Of a stretch of 64,000 nt of DNA, positions 19,675-29,838 are shown in pieces (position 1 is the first letter of the stretch; each line of letters begins with the position of its first letter). The notes beneath the pieces are model-generated. The model was not told the DNA's origin and searched no databases. It saw only the letters and a list, made by a program, of their open reading frames with translations. The stretch is from NCBI RefSeq assembly GCF_018128905.1, contig NZ_CP063808.1:8990001-9054000 (forward strand), read 5' to 3'. The position numbers were made by a program, and so were the translations under genes. This stretch comes from Streptomyces sp. A2-16. Lineage in GTDB: Bacteria > Actinomycetota > Actinomycetes > Streptomycetales > Streptomycetaceae.

Positions 19675-19730
19675 CCACCCACCCGCGTCAACATCGGAAT
19701 CAAACAAAGCGCATCAGTCGAGGTGTTCAA

Positions 19731-21437
19731 TTGCTGACTATGCAAAACCCCACAAAAGGCGCAGAAGCCGCATACCTCGCGGCCGAGCTGAGGCTCCCGA
19801 CCAACTGGCTCGACTACACGATCCTCGGCATCTACTTCGTCGTCGTCCTGGGCATCGGCTTCGCGGCCCGCCGCTCGGTCAAGACGAGCCTCGACTTCTT
19901 CCTCTCGGGCCGCTCGCTGCCGGCCTGGATCACGGGCCTCGCCTTCATCTCGGCCAACCTGGCCGCGACGGAGATCCTCGGCATGGCCGCCAACAGCGCG
20001 CAGTACGGCGCGTACACGGTCCACTGGTACTGGATCGGCGCCATCCCGGCCATGGTCTTCCTCGGCCTGGTGATGATGCCCTTCTACTACGGCAGCAAGG
20101 TGCGCTCGGTCCCCGAGATGCTCCTCCTGCGCTTCGACAAGTGGGCCCACCTGTTCAGCTCGGCCCTGTTCGCCTTCGCGGCGATCCTGATCGCGGGCGT
20201 GAACCTCTACGCCCTCGCGATCGTGGTCGAGGCCCTGCTGGGCTGGCCGCAGTGGGTGGCCATCGTCGTCGCCGGCGCCTTCGTCCTCGCCTACATCACG
20301 CTCGGCGGCCTGTCCTCCGCGATCTACAACGAGGTCCTCCAGTTCTTCGTGATCCTGGCGGCCCTGATCCCGCTGGTCGTCCTGGGCCTGAAGAAGGTCG
20401 GCGGCTGGGGCGGCCTCACGGACAAACTGACGGCGCAGCACGGCGAGAACTTCACGACCGCCTGGGGCGGCACGGGCATCGGCAGCGCGAACCCGCTGGG
20501 CGCGAACTGGCTGACGATCGTCCTGGGCCTCGGCTTCGTGCTGTCCTTCGGCTACTGGACGACGAACTTCGCGGAGGTCCAGCGCGCACTGTCGGCGAAG
20601 AACCTGTCAGCGGCCCAGCGCACCCCTCTGATCGCCGCGTACCCGAAGATCTTCATCGTGTTCCTGGTGATGATCCCGGGCCTGGTGGCAGCCGCCCTGA
20701 TCCCCGGCTTCGGCACCACGAAATCGGGCTACCAGTACAACGACGCCATCCCGTACCTGATGGAACAGCTCCTGCCGAACGGCGTCCTCGGCATCGCGGT
20801 CACGGGCCTCCTGGCGGCCTTCATGGCAGGCATGGCGGCGAACGTCTCGTCCTTCAACACGGTGTTCACGAACGACATCTGGGGCCGCTACGTCGTACGG
20901 GGCCGCGAGGACGAGTACTACGTCCGCTTCGGCCGCCTGATCACGGTGATCGGCGTCTGCGCCTCCGTGGGCACGGCCTTCCTCGCCTCGTCCTTCTCGA
21001 ACATCATGAGCTACCTCCAGACGCTGTTCTCCTTCTTCAACGTGCCGATGTTCGTCGTCTTCATCGTCGGCATGTTCTGGAAGCGCGCGTCCGTGAAGTC
21101 CGGCTTCTGGGGCCTGCTCGCCGGCACGGTCGCGGCGATGGTGAACTACTTCTGGATCTACAAGCAGGGCATCATCGACATCCCCTCCGACCAGGGCGCC
21201 AACTTCGTCTCCGCGATCGTCGGCTTCGTCGCCGGTGGAGTGGTCATGGTCGTCGTGTCCCTGTTCACGGCCCCGAAGCCGGCCGAGGAACTCCAGGGCC
21301 TGGTCTACGGCACGACGTCCCCCGGCATGTCCGAGCCGCCCGCCGCCGGGGACGACGCGTGGTACCGCAGGCCGGCCCTGCTGGGCTGGGGTGCGGTCGT
21401 CCTGGCCGCCGCCTGCTACATCCCCTTCTCGTTCTGA
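19731..21437 (+). CDS. Sodium:solute symporter, probable galactose/sugar transporter
   Basis: 568 residues with about 14 transmembrane segments. SSS-family features are the N-terminal FFLSGRSLPAWITGLAFISANLAATEILGMA (sodium/sugar core) and a FMAGMAANVSSFNTVFTNDIW segment. This resembles vSGLT-type Na+/galactose symporters. Divergent from galT, so galactose is the likely substrate (context inference). I favour the TTG at 19731 because GAGGTG lies 5 nt before it; ATG 19740 is too far (14 nt) from that site. Followed after 21 nt by a small membrane protein. Confidence 0.88.
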   Translation: MLTMQNPTKGAEAAYLAAELRLPTNWLDYTILGIYFVVVLGIGFAARRSVKTSLDFFLSGRSLPAWITGLAFISANLAATEILGMAANSAQYGAYTVHWYWIGAIPAMVFLGLVMMPFYYGSKVRSVPEMLLLRFDKWAHLFSSALFAFAAILIAGVNLYALAIVVEALLGWPQWVAIVVAGAFVLAYITLGGLSSAIYNEVLQFFVILAALIPLVVLGLKKVGGWGGLTDKLTAQHGENFTTAWGGTGIGSANPLGANWLTIVLGLGFVLSFGYWTTNFAEVQRALSAKNLSAAQRTPLIAAYPKIFIVFLVMIPGLVAAALIPGFGTTKSGYQYNDAIPYLMEQLLPNGVLGIAVTGLLAAFMAGMAANVSSFNTVFTNDIWGRYVVRGREDEYYVRFGRLITVIGVCASVGTAFLASSFSNIMSYLQTLFSFFNVPMFVVFIVGMFWKRASVKSGFWGLLAGTVAAMVNYFWIYKQGIIDIPSDQGANFVSAIVGFVAGGVVMVVVSLFTAPKPAEELQGLVYGTTSPGMSEPPAAGDDAWYRRPALLGWGAVVLAAACYIPFSF

Positions 21438-21458
21438 TCGCGGAAGAATCGAGGAACC

Positions 21459-21776
21459 ATGTCCGCGGAGCACCACGACTACTCCGAACACGACGTCCAG
21501 CGGGAGGTCACCGACCTCCAGGCCAAGTCCGCCACGGCGGCCCGCATCTTCGACCTGCGCCGCATCATCGGCGGCCTGTTCGTCCTCTACGGCATCATCG
21601 TCACGATCGCCGGAATCAACCCCTCCGACTCCTCCCTCGACAAGTCGGAGGGCATCAACATCAACCTCTGGACCGGCCTCGGCATGCTGGCCCTGGGCAT
21701 CTTCTTCCTGACCTGGCTGAAGCTGAAGCCTGCGGTGCCTGTGCGGGTGGACGAGGAGGAGGGTGACGGCGCCTAG
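21459..21776 (+). CDS. Small two-helix membrane protein linked to the symporter
   Basis: 105 residues. A charged N-terminus (HHDYSEHDVQREVTDLQ) is followed by a transmembrane helix (IIGGLFVLYGIIVTIAGI), a short loop with Asp/Ser, and a second helix (LWTGLGMLALGIFFLTWLKL), then an acidic tail. Both termini are probably cytoplasmic. It begins 21 nt after the symporter stop and is certainly co-transcribed. A role as an accessory subunit of the transporter is likely but not shown. Family not known to me beyond its recurrent position next to such symporters. Confidence 0.8.
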   Translation: MSAEHHDYSEHDVQREVTDLQAKSATAARIFDLRRIIGGLFVLYGIIVTIAGINPSDSSLDKSEGININLWTGLGMLALGIFFLTWLKLKPAVPVRVDEEEGDGA

Positions 21777-21867
21777 GCGGTGCCGGGCAGCTGCGCTGGG
21801 CTTGGACCGGGCGCCTAGTGGGGTGCCGGATCAGGTGGTCGGGCGGGTGCGGGTCCGTCGTGGCCGG

Positions 21868-21888
21868 TCGCGCAGTTCCCCGCGCCCC
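21868..21888 (+). repeat. Dispersed Streptomyces intergenic repeat, copy A
   Basis: The core GCGCAGTTCCCCGCGCCCC is a very common intergenic repeat in Streptomyces genomes. A second copy in reverse orientation is at 55387-55409. Confidence 0.65.
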
Positions 21889-22033
21889 TGGGGAGTTGCA
21901 GTGACCCGGCGCCAGGACGGGCCGTTCGCCCGACCGCCCGGCACGACGGACCGAGGGCCACTCGCGCCACCGCGAGCCGCTCGCCGGACCGTGCGGTGCC
22001 GCGGGCGGTTGGCCGCGTACGGCGGCAAGGGGA

Positions 22034-22132
22034 CGGGGTGGGGGGTGTCCGCCCGCAGCGGCCGGCGTCCGTCACCGAGCACATCTCAAGGCACAGCAAC
22101 CGCCGGACCGAGGACGGACACCCCCCACCCCG
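22034..22132. repeat. 18-bp perfect inverted repeat with 63-nt spacer
   Basis: CGGGGTGGGGGGTGTCCG (22034-22051) is matched exactly by its reverse complement at 22115-22132. The spacer has further partial pairing (GGCCGGCGTCCG against CGCCGGACCG), so a long imperfect hairpin can form. No transposase or target duplication is visible. Confidence 0.6.
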
Positions 22133-22202
22133 GCCCCGACCCACCCACCGAACCCGACGCGCTACAACAACCCCCACCGAACCCGCAGCTGCGCCGCAGG
22201 CA

Positions 22203-22907
22203 TCACGGCCCCGCCGCCGGAGGCTGAAGCTGGGCCTGTGCCACCGGCCCCGCCCGATCCAGCAACCCCGTCCGCGCAGCCAACGCCGCCGCCTCCAACC
22301 TCGACCCCACCCCCAGTTTCATCAGCACCCGCTGCACATGCGTCCGAGCAGTGGACGGCGCTATCCCCATCCCCGCCGCGATCAGCCGCGTGTCCTCCCC
22401 GTCGGCCACCCGCACCAGCACCTCCACCTCCCGAGGCGTCAGCATCTGCAGCAACCGCTGCCCCTCGTCGTCCGGCTGGGCCGCGGGATTCAGCAGCTCA
22501 CTGAACGCCCCCTGCAGCAACTGCGGAGCAACCGCCGCCTCCCCCGCCCGCGCCTTCATGATCGCCCGCTCGACCCCCTCGATGCGCTCGTCGTGCCGGA
22601 CGTACCCCGACGCCCCCGCCGCGAACGCCGCAGCGATCCCCCGAGGACTCGGCACCGGCCCCAGCACCAGCACCGCCACCTGCGGCCGCTCCCGCTTGAT
22701 CTTCACGACCGGGTCGAACATCCCCGGCTCGGCCGGAGTCGCCGTCCCCAGCAGGCACACCTCAGGCGCCCGGCTGATCACCAGCTCCGCCGCCCCCGCC
22801 GCCGGCGCCGCCGCCGCGAGCACCCGGTGCCCGCGCAGTTTCAATGCCGAGGCCAACGCCTCGGCGAGCAATCGGTGGTCGTCGACCACCATGAGCCGAA
22901 CTCCCAT
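22203..22907 (-). CDS. LuxR-family response-regulator-like protein with a degenerate receiver
   Basis: 234 residues from ATG 22907 (GGGGGG at 7 nt). The receiver starts normally (VRLMVVDDHRLLAEALASAL), but the phospho-acceptor position reads CLLGTATP where LLD is expected. The conserved Lys is replaced (GYVRHDER), and the Thr/Ser switch position is not evident. The C-terminal GerE helix-turn-helix is intact (LTPREVEVLVRVADGEDTRLIAAGMGIAPSTARTHVQRVLMKLGV). So it probably binds DNA without phosphorylation control, perhaps responding to a ligand. No kinase nearby. It resembles the other orphan regulator at 14079-14846 in layout. Confidence 0.85.
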   Translation of the reverse strand: MGVRLMVVDDHRLLAEALASALKLRGHRVLAAAAPAAGAAELVISRAPEVCLLGTATPAEPGMFDPVVKIKRERPQVAVLVLGPVPSPRGIAAAFAAGASGYVRHDERIEGVERAIMKARAGEAAVAPQLLQGAFSELLNPAAQPDDEGQRLLQMLTPREVEVLVRVADGEDTRLIAAGMGIAPSTARTHVQRVLMKLGVGSRLEAAALAARTGLLDRAGPVAQAQLQPPAAGP

Positions 22908-23125
22908 CGAGCAACCCCCCAGTCCCCCCAATGGATCCGCGTGAATGCCCCACTATGGATGCCCACTGATCCGCACGGGCAGAGGCCCTCTCCCGGCACT
23001 CCCGCCCTTCATGCCCCCGGAAGCTACACGCTAGTTCGACGTTGCGCTCCCCCTACCGGTGAGAAGTGTCCCGGAAGTGCTGAATTCCTGGCTTTCCTGT
23101 CGTTCGAGGACGATGTGCCGCACCT

Positions 23126-24928
<1,803 letters not shown>

Positions 24929-24977
24929 TTCTCTCCTGCCCAGGGGGATCGATCGACCCTCCAGGGTAGTCCGACCG

Positions 24978-25877
24978 CTACGCCCGGATCACCGTCGCAC
25001 CCGGCACCGGCCCCGAGGCCGTACGCACCGCCCGGCAGGTGCCGGAGGCACGCAGTGCGTCCGCGATCTTCGCCGCCGACTCCGGGTCGCGGGCGAGGAA
25101 GGCCGTGGTGGGGCCCGAACCCGAGACGAGCCCGGCGAGAGCACCGGCCGAGCTGCCGGCCGCGAGGGTGTCGGAGAGTTCCGGGAAGAGCGAGAGGGCG
25201 GCGGGCTGGAGGTCGTTGGAGACGGCGGCGGCGAGCGCCTCCGGGTCGCCCTCGGCGAGCGCGTCGAGGAGTGCCTCGGAGGCGACGGGCTCGGGGACGT
25301 CGAGGCCCTCGGCGAGCCGGTCGAACTCGCGGAAGACGGCCGGGGTCGAAAGACCGCGCTCCGCCATCGCGAACACCCACGAGAAGGTGCCCCCGACGTC
25401 GAGGGTGCGCAGCTTCTCCCCGCGTCCCGTCCCGAGCGCGGCCCCGCCGACCAGGCTGAACGGCACGTCGCTGCCCAGCTCGGCGCAGATGTCGAGGAGT
25501 TCCTCGCGGGAGGCGCCCGTGCCCCACAGCGCGTCGCAGGCCAGCAGCGCGCCGGCGCCGTCCGCGCTGCCGCCCGCCATGCCGCCGGCGACGGGGATGT
25601 CCTTGGCGATGTGGACGTGCACGGCGGGCTCGATCCCGCGCCGCTCGGCGAGGGCGATCGCGGCCCGGGCGGCGAGGTTCGTACGGTCGAGGGGGACCTG
25701 GGCGGCGTCCGGGCCCTCGCAGGTGACCCGGAGCTCCTCGGCGGGTGTCACGGTCACCTCGTCGTGGAGGCCGACCGCGAGGAAGACGTTGGCGAGGTCG
25801 TGGAAGCCGTCGGGGCGGGCGGCGCCCACGGCGAGCTGGACGTTGACCTTGGCGGGGACGCGGACGGTGACGCTCAC
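24978..25877 (-). CDS. ispE: 4-diphosphocytidyl-2-C-methyl-D-erythritol kinase
   Basis: 299-residue GHMP kinase of the MEP isoprenoid pathway. Signatures: VRVPAKVNVQLAVG at the N-terminus (substrate Lys), the ATP loop VAGGMAGGSADGAGAL near 100, and LVSGSGPTTAFLA at the C-terminus. GTG 25877 overlaps the rsmA stop (GTGA, 4 nt). The conserved rsmA-ispE pairing is common in actinobacteria. The open frame continues upstream into rsmA but only this start gives the family N-terminus. Confidence 0.95.
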   Translation of the reverse strand: MSVTVRVPAKVNVQLAVGAARPDGFHDLANVFLAVGLHDEVTVTPAEELRVTCEGPDAAQVPLDRTNLAARAAIALAERRGIEPAVHVHIAKDIPVAGGMAGGSADGAGALLACDALWGTGASREELLDICAELGSDVPFSLVGGAALGTGRGEKLRTLDVGGTFSWVFAMAERGLSTPAVFREFDRLAEGLDVPEPVASEALLDALAEGDPEALAAAVSNDLQPAALSLFPELSDTLAAGSSAGALAGLVSGSGPTTAFLARDPESAAKIADALRASGTCRAVRTASGPVPGATVIRA

Positions 25878-26755
25878 TGCTGGACCGGCCCCTTCTGCTG
25901 CGCGTGCTCGGCGATCCGCGCGAACTCCTCGACGGTGAGCGCCTCGCCGCGGGCCTGGGGCGAGATCCCGGCCGCCACGAGGGCCGTCTCGGCCGCGGCG
26001 GCAGACCCGGCCCACCCGGCGAGCGCGGCCCGCAGGGTCTTGCGGCGCTGGGCGAAGGCCGCGTCGACGACGGCGAAGACCTCGCGCTTGGACGCGGTGG
26101 TCTTGATCGGCTCGGTCCTGCGGGTGAGCGCGACGAGCCCGCTGTCGACGTTCGGGGCGGGCCAGAAGACGTTGCGGCCGATCGATCCGGCCCGCTTGAC
26201 CTCGGCGTACCAGTTGGCCTTCACGGACGGGACGCCGTACACCTTGGAACCGGGCGGCGCGGCGAGCCGGTCGGCGACCTCCGCCTGCACCATGACGAGG
26301 GTGCGCTCGATGCTCGGGAAGGTGTCGAGCATGTGCAGCAGCACGGGTACGGCGACGTTGTAGGGGAGGTTCGCGACGAGTGCGGTGGGCGCGGGGCCCG
26401 GCAACTCGGTGACGTGCATGGCGTCCGAGTGCACGAGGGCGAACCGGTCCGCGCGCTCGGGCATGCGGGCCGCGATGGTGGCGGGCAGGGCTCCGGCGAG
26501 TACGTCGTCGATCTCGACGGCGGTGACCCGGTCCGCCGCCTCCAGCAGCGCGAGCGTGAGCGAGCCGAGCCCCGGGCCGACCTCGACGACCACATCGCCG
26601 TCCCGGACGCCGGCGGTGCGGACGATCCGGCGGACCGTGTTCGCGTCGATCACGAAGTTCTGGCCGCGCTGTTTGGTGGGGCGCACGCCGAGCACGGCCG
26701 CGAGTTCGCGGATGTCGGCGGGACCGAGGAGGGCGTCTGAGGAGGGGCTGCTCAC
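25874..26755 (-). CDS. rsmA: 16S rRNA (adenine1518/1519-N6)-dimethyltransferase
   Basis: 293 residues. KsgA/RsmA family: RPTKQRGQNFVIDANTVRRIV, the SAM motif VVEVGPGLGSLTLALLE, the acidic VTAVEIDD and the catalytic NLPYNVAVPV (NLPY motif). It dimethylates two adenines near the 3' end of 16S rRNA late in 30S assembly. GTG 26755. Downstream of rpfB by 44 nt and overlapping ispE, so part of the minus-strand housekeeping run. Confidence 0.96.
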   Translation of the reverse strand: MSSPSSDALLGPADIRELAAVLGVRPTKQRGQNFVIDANTVRRIVRTAGVRDGDVVVEVGPGLGSLTLALLEAADRVTAVEIDDVLAGALPATIAARMPERADRFALVHSDAMHVTELPGPAPTALVANLPYNVAVPVLLHMLDTFPSIERTLVMVQAEVADRLAAPPGSKVYGVPSVKANWYAEVKRAGSIGRNVFWPAPNVDSGLVALTRRTEPIKTTASKREVFAVVDAAFAQRRKTLRAALAGWAGSAAAAETALVAAGISPQARGEALTVEEFARIAEHAQQKGPVQQ

Positions 26756-26799
26756 GTGGACAGCCTAGCCGCGGGCCGGTGGGGGCCGGTCGCGCCCAC

Positions 26800-28155
26800 T
26801 CATCCGTGCAACCGGCCGCCGCAGTGCGGCCACGGGCTCGCTCCCCGTCGTACGTACAGCTTCTTCGCGCGGAAGGTCTGTTCCGCCGCGGGGGCGTCCT
26901 GCGGGCGGCCGGAGCCTCCGAGCCCCTGCCAGGTCCTCGTGTCGAACTGGTACAGGCCGCCGTACGTCCCCGAGGGGTCCACCGCGTCGGGGCGGCCGCC
27001 GGACTCGCAGTGCGCGAGGCCCTGCCAGTTCAGATGGTCCGCGCCCTGCACGGACGTGGGCATCGGCCTCGTGCCGACCCGCACGACCTGCGTCCGGGGC
27101 TCCCGCACCGTCTCGACCCTGATCCGCCGGGGCTTCTGCCTGACCCCGTTGACGGTCCGCAGGGAGTACGTGACCCGTCGCACCCCCGGTGTCCCCACCT
27201 GGTCGATGACCTCGGTGCCCTTGAACAGGGAGGCGTCCGCGCTCCGCTCCTCACGGAAGGGGATCCGCTCCTCGCGGACCTCCCTGGTCCCGGTGATCCG
27301 CAGCACGGTGACGGTCTGGCCGTCGCGCGGGAAGCTCCCGGGCGCCACCGAGGTGGTGTCCATCCCGCTCAGGGTGACCCCGGCCTCCTGGACGGCCTCC
27401 CCCACGGTCGCCGCGTTCGTCCGGATCGTCCGCGCCCGGCCGTCGGCCATGATCGTCACGGACCGCTCGGTGCGCACGTCCAGCGCGAGCCCCTCCCGCC
27501 CGATGGGCCGGGAGCGCGAGGTGGACAGATACGCGCCCTCCGCACGCACCCCGAGCTGTTCGAGGGCCCCGTCCACCGTCCGTGCCGTGGTCCACACCTC
27601 ACGCCGGTGGCCGTCGAGGGTGAGCCGCAGGGGACGCCCGTAACGCACCGCGACCTCGTCCCCGCTGGCGAGTTCCTCGCCGGGCGCGGGCGCGACCATG
27701 TCGTGCGCCCCGACCTCGACTCCCTCTTCCGCGAGCAGTTCGGTCACGTCGTCCGCGAAGGTGTGCAGGGTGCGCGGTCTGCCGTCGACGGTGAGCTCGA
27801 TCGCCTTGTCCTTGGCGACGAAGGCGGTGGTCCCGCCCGCCAGGAAGGCGACCACCAGCGCCTGCGGAAGCAGCCGGCGCATCGCGCTGTCCGGCCGCTC
27901 CGCGGACCGCGTCCGGCGCCGGCGGGCGGCCCGCCGCCCGGCCGTCTGCCGCGGAAGCATCGACTCCGGCACCTCGTACGCGGGCCGGTAGGTGTCCTCG
28001 TACGGCAGGGTCAGCGCCGTCTCCGGAGCCCCGTGGACCCCGTACGCGAGGGTCTGCGTGGTGTGCGGATCGGTGGGGGGCGTGTCGAAACCGCCGTACG
28101 GCAGGGGTTCGTACGGCTCGTACGCCTGATACGTCTCGTACTGCGAGTTGCTCAC
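26800..28155 (-). CDS. rpfB: Resuscitation-promoting factor, RpfB type
   Basis: 451-residue membrane-anchored muralytic protein. A Tyr/Pro-rich cytoplasmic tail (1-75) and an RRAARRRR basic stretch precede one transmembrane anchor (about 95-112). Three DUF348 modules follow (e.g. IELTVDGRPRTLHTFADDVTELL), then a G5 domain (about 275-355), then a C-terminal Rpf transglycosylase domain (WQGLAHCESGGRPDAVDPSGTYGGLYQFD) with the catalytic Glu in CESGG. It cleaves peptidoglycan and stimulates spore germination or regrowth. GTG 28155. A good promoter sits at 28209-28237. Confidence 0.95.
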   Translation of the reverse strand: MSNSQYETYQAYEPYEPLPYGGFDTPPTDPHTTQTLAYGVHGAPETALTLPYEDTYRPAYEVPESMLPRQTAGRRAARRRRTRSAERPDSAMRRLLPQALVVAFLAGGTTAFVAKDKAIELTVDGRPRTLHTFADDVTELLAEEGVEVGAHDMVAPAPGEELASGDEVAVRYGRPLRLTLDGHRREVWTTARTVDGALEQLGVRAEGAYLSTSRSRPIGREGLALDVRTERSVTIMADGRARTIRTNAATVGEAVQEAGVTLSGMDTTSVAPGSFPRDGQTVTVLRITGTREVREERIPFREERSADASLFKGTEVIDQVGTPGVRRVTYSLRTVNGVRQKPRRIRVETVREPRTQVVRVGTRPMPTSVQGADHLNWQGLAHCESGGRPDAVDPSGTYGGLYQFDTRTWQGLGGSGRPQDAPAAEQTFRAKKLYVRRGASPWPHCGGRLHG

Positions 28156-28208
28156 GCCGACACGCTCCAGGGGCCGAGGGGTCCAGAGGGGTCCGGATCG
28201 GGCCCACA

Positions 28209-28237
28209 GAACCTAGCGGAGCGATCGTCACTCTCCA
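28209..28237 (-). promoter_or_regulatory. Predicted HrdB-type promoter of rpfB
   Basis: On the minus strand: -35 TTGGAG (28237-28232), a 17-nt spacer and -10 TAGGTT (28214-28209). The leader to the GTG at 28155 would be about 45 nt. Confidence 0.6.
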
Positions 28238-28273
28238 AAGCGACGCGGCTACCCGGAGTTACGTTCGAGAGGG

Positions 28274-29158
28274 TCAGTACCCGAAGGCGCGTGCGGTGTT
28301 GGCGGCGAGTGCCGTGGCCAGCGCGTCCTCGTCGATGCCCCGCACGGCGGCCATGGCGCGGACCGTGACCGGAATGAGATAGGGGGCGTTGGGCCGTCCG
28401 CGGTACGGCACCGGCGTCAGGAAGGGCGCGTCGGTCTCCACGAGGAGGAGCTCCAGCGGGGCCACGGCCACCGCGTCCCGCAGGTTCTGGGCGTTCTTGA
28501 AGGTGACGTTGCCGGCGAAGGACATGAAGTATCCGGCGCGGGCGCAGATCTCCGCCATCTCGGCGTCACCGGAGTAGCAGTGGAAGACGGTGCGCTCGGG
28601 GGCGCCCTCCTCCTTGAGCACGCGCAGGACGTCCGCGTGGGCGTCGCGGTCGTGGATGACGAGCGCCTTGCCGTGCCGCTTGGCCATCTCGATGTGGGCG
28701 CGGAAGGACGCCTCCTGCGCCTCCTTGCCCTCGGGCCCGGTGCGGAAGTGGTCGAGGCCGGTCTCGCCGACGCCCTTGACCTGCGGGAGCCCGGCCAGGC
28801 GGTCGATCTCGGAGAGCGCCTCGTCGAGCGCCGGAGTGCCCCCGGCCTCGCGCGCCCCCTGGCGGGACCAGCCGTCGGGGTCGCCGTGGACGATCCGCGG
28901 CGCCTCGTTGGGGTGCAGGGCGACGGTGGCGTGGACGGCGTCGTACCGGGCCGCCGTCTCGGCCGCCCACCGCGAGCCGCGCAGGTCGCAGCCGACCTGG
29001 ACGACCGTGGTCACCCCGACCGACGCGGCTTTCGCGAGCCCCTCCTCCACAGTCCCGTCCTGCATGTCCAGGTGGGTGTGGGAGTCGGCGACCGGAACCC
29101 GCAGGGGCGCCGGGAGCGGGGGTGCCGCGTTCTTCTCGCGGGGGCTGTTCGAAGGCAT
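28274..29158 (-). CDS. TatD-family metal-dependent hydrolase (DNase)
   Basis: 294 residues. TIM-barrel amidohydrolase: VADSHTHLD near residue 24 (two metal-binding His), GVGETGLDHFR (Glu), the catalytic-site VIHDRD and VFHCYSGD His residues, and VETDAPFLTP with the metal Asp. Family members are 3'-5' exonucleases involved in DNA repair or in trimming peptides. It lies 44 bp downstream of a zinc-ribbon gene and upstream of rpfB on the same strand. Confidence 0.93.
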   Translation of the reverse strand: MPSNSPREKNAAPPLPAPLRVPVADSHTHLDMQDGTVEEGLAKAASVGVTTVVQVGCDLRGSRWAAETAARYDAVHATVALHPNEAPRIVHGDPDGWSRQGAREAGGTPALDEALSEIDRLAGLPQVKGVGETGLDHFRTGPEGKEAQEASFRAHIEMAKRHGKALVIHDRDAHADVLRVLKEEGAPERTVFHCYSGDAEMAEICARAGYFMSFAGNVTFKNAQNLRDAVAVAPLELLLVETDAPFLTPVPYRGRPNAPYLIPVTVRAMAAVRGIDEDALATALAANTARAFGY

Positions 29159-29202
29159 GCCCCGATCCTACGAAAGGGGCATGCCCGTCCGGGTTCCGGA
29201 GC

Positions 29203-29592
29203 TCAGCTCGCCTTGCGCTGGAAGACGTGCAGCAGGTCGGCGAGGTGCCAGTGGTGCTCCTGGCCCGGCTCCCGCGCCGGGTCCCCGGCCGTCGGTGCCG
29301 CCACGGGCCCGGCGGGAGGCGTGCGGTGTGCCGCGTCACGGGCGGACGCGACCCGGCCGGGCCGCATGATCCGTACGACGTGGTGGTCGCAGTTCGCGCA
29401 TGTGGGCTTGGAGAGCGGCGAGGGCACGACCCGTCCGTCCACCACGTACTGCACGAACTCCCGGCCGTCGCCGTCGATGTGGTGCTCTATCTCGTACGAC
29501 TGCTCCCACCCGTGCCCGCAGCGCATGCAGGCGAAGGAGTAGGACTCGTTGACGACTGCCGTCGCACCAGGGTGCCCTGCGATCTCGCTCAT
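29203..29592 (-). CDS. Zinc-ribbon protein of unknown function
   Basis: 129 residues from ATG 29592, which has AGGAGCTGGC in front. Two CxxC pairs, CMRC (near 22) and CANC (near 64), frame a beta-rich stretch (YEIEHHIDGDGREFVQYVVDGRVV), forming a single zinc ribbon. The rest is a Pro/Ala-rich linker and a helical C-terminus (HHWHLADLLHVFQRKAS). Conserved in Streptomyces at this place between rsmI and tatD, as far as I remember. The function is unknown; the ribbon could bind nucleic acid or another protein. Confidence 0.8.
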   Translation of the reverse strand: MSEIAGHPGATAVVNESYSFACMRCGHGWEQSYEIEHHIDGDGREFVQYVVDGRVVPSPLSKPTCANCDHHVVRIMRPGRVASARDAAHRTPPAGPVAAPTAGDPAREPGQEHHWHLADLLHVFQRKAS

Positions 29593-29838
29593 GCCAGCTC
29601 CTGTGTGTCCGCTGGTTCGAAGGACGGGTACGTCCCTCACCCCAGTGGACGCCTCCGGGGACACGATGGCGACAGCCCTGTCGAGTGTTGGCTCCGACTT
29701 GGACGTTCCTTGCCGAAACGCCCTGCGGGACCACGCGGAGCTTTGCATTCCGAGACACCGCTTTGCCGACACATGGGGCGCACGCTCACACGTCATGCGC
29801 CCTGCTCAGAGGGGGTGTGACCCACCTCATGCGGCACT

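Larger units (their letters stand above)
21777..22202. other. Gene-free convergent region with repeats
   Basis: No convincing gene. It contains the dispersed Streptomyces repeat TCGCGCAGTTCCCCGCGCCCC (21868-21888) and a perfect 18-bp inverted repeat (22034-22051 and 22115-22132) around a 63-nt spacer with partial internal pairing. It separates two convergent transcripts, so transcription termination is one possible role. Short open frames here have no ribosome sites. Confidence 0.6.

Noticed and set aside
21833..22200. A small mobile element in the repeat-containing gap
   Set aside because: An inverted repeat exists but there is no transposase and no visible target duplication, so I list it only as a repeat.
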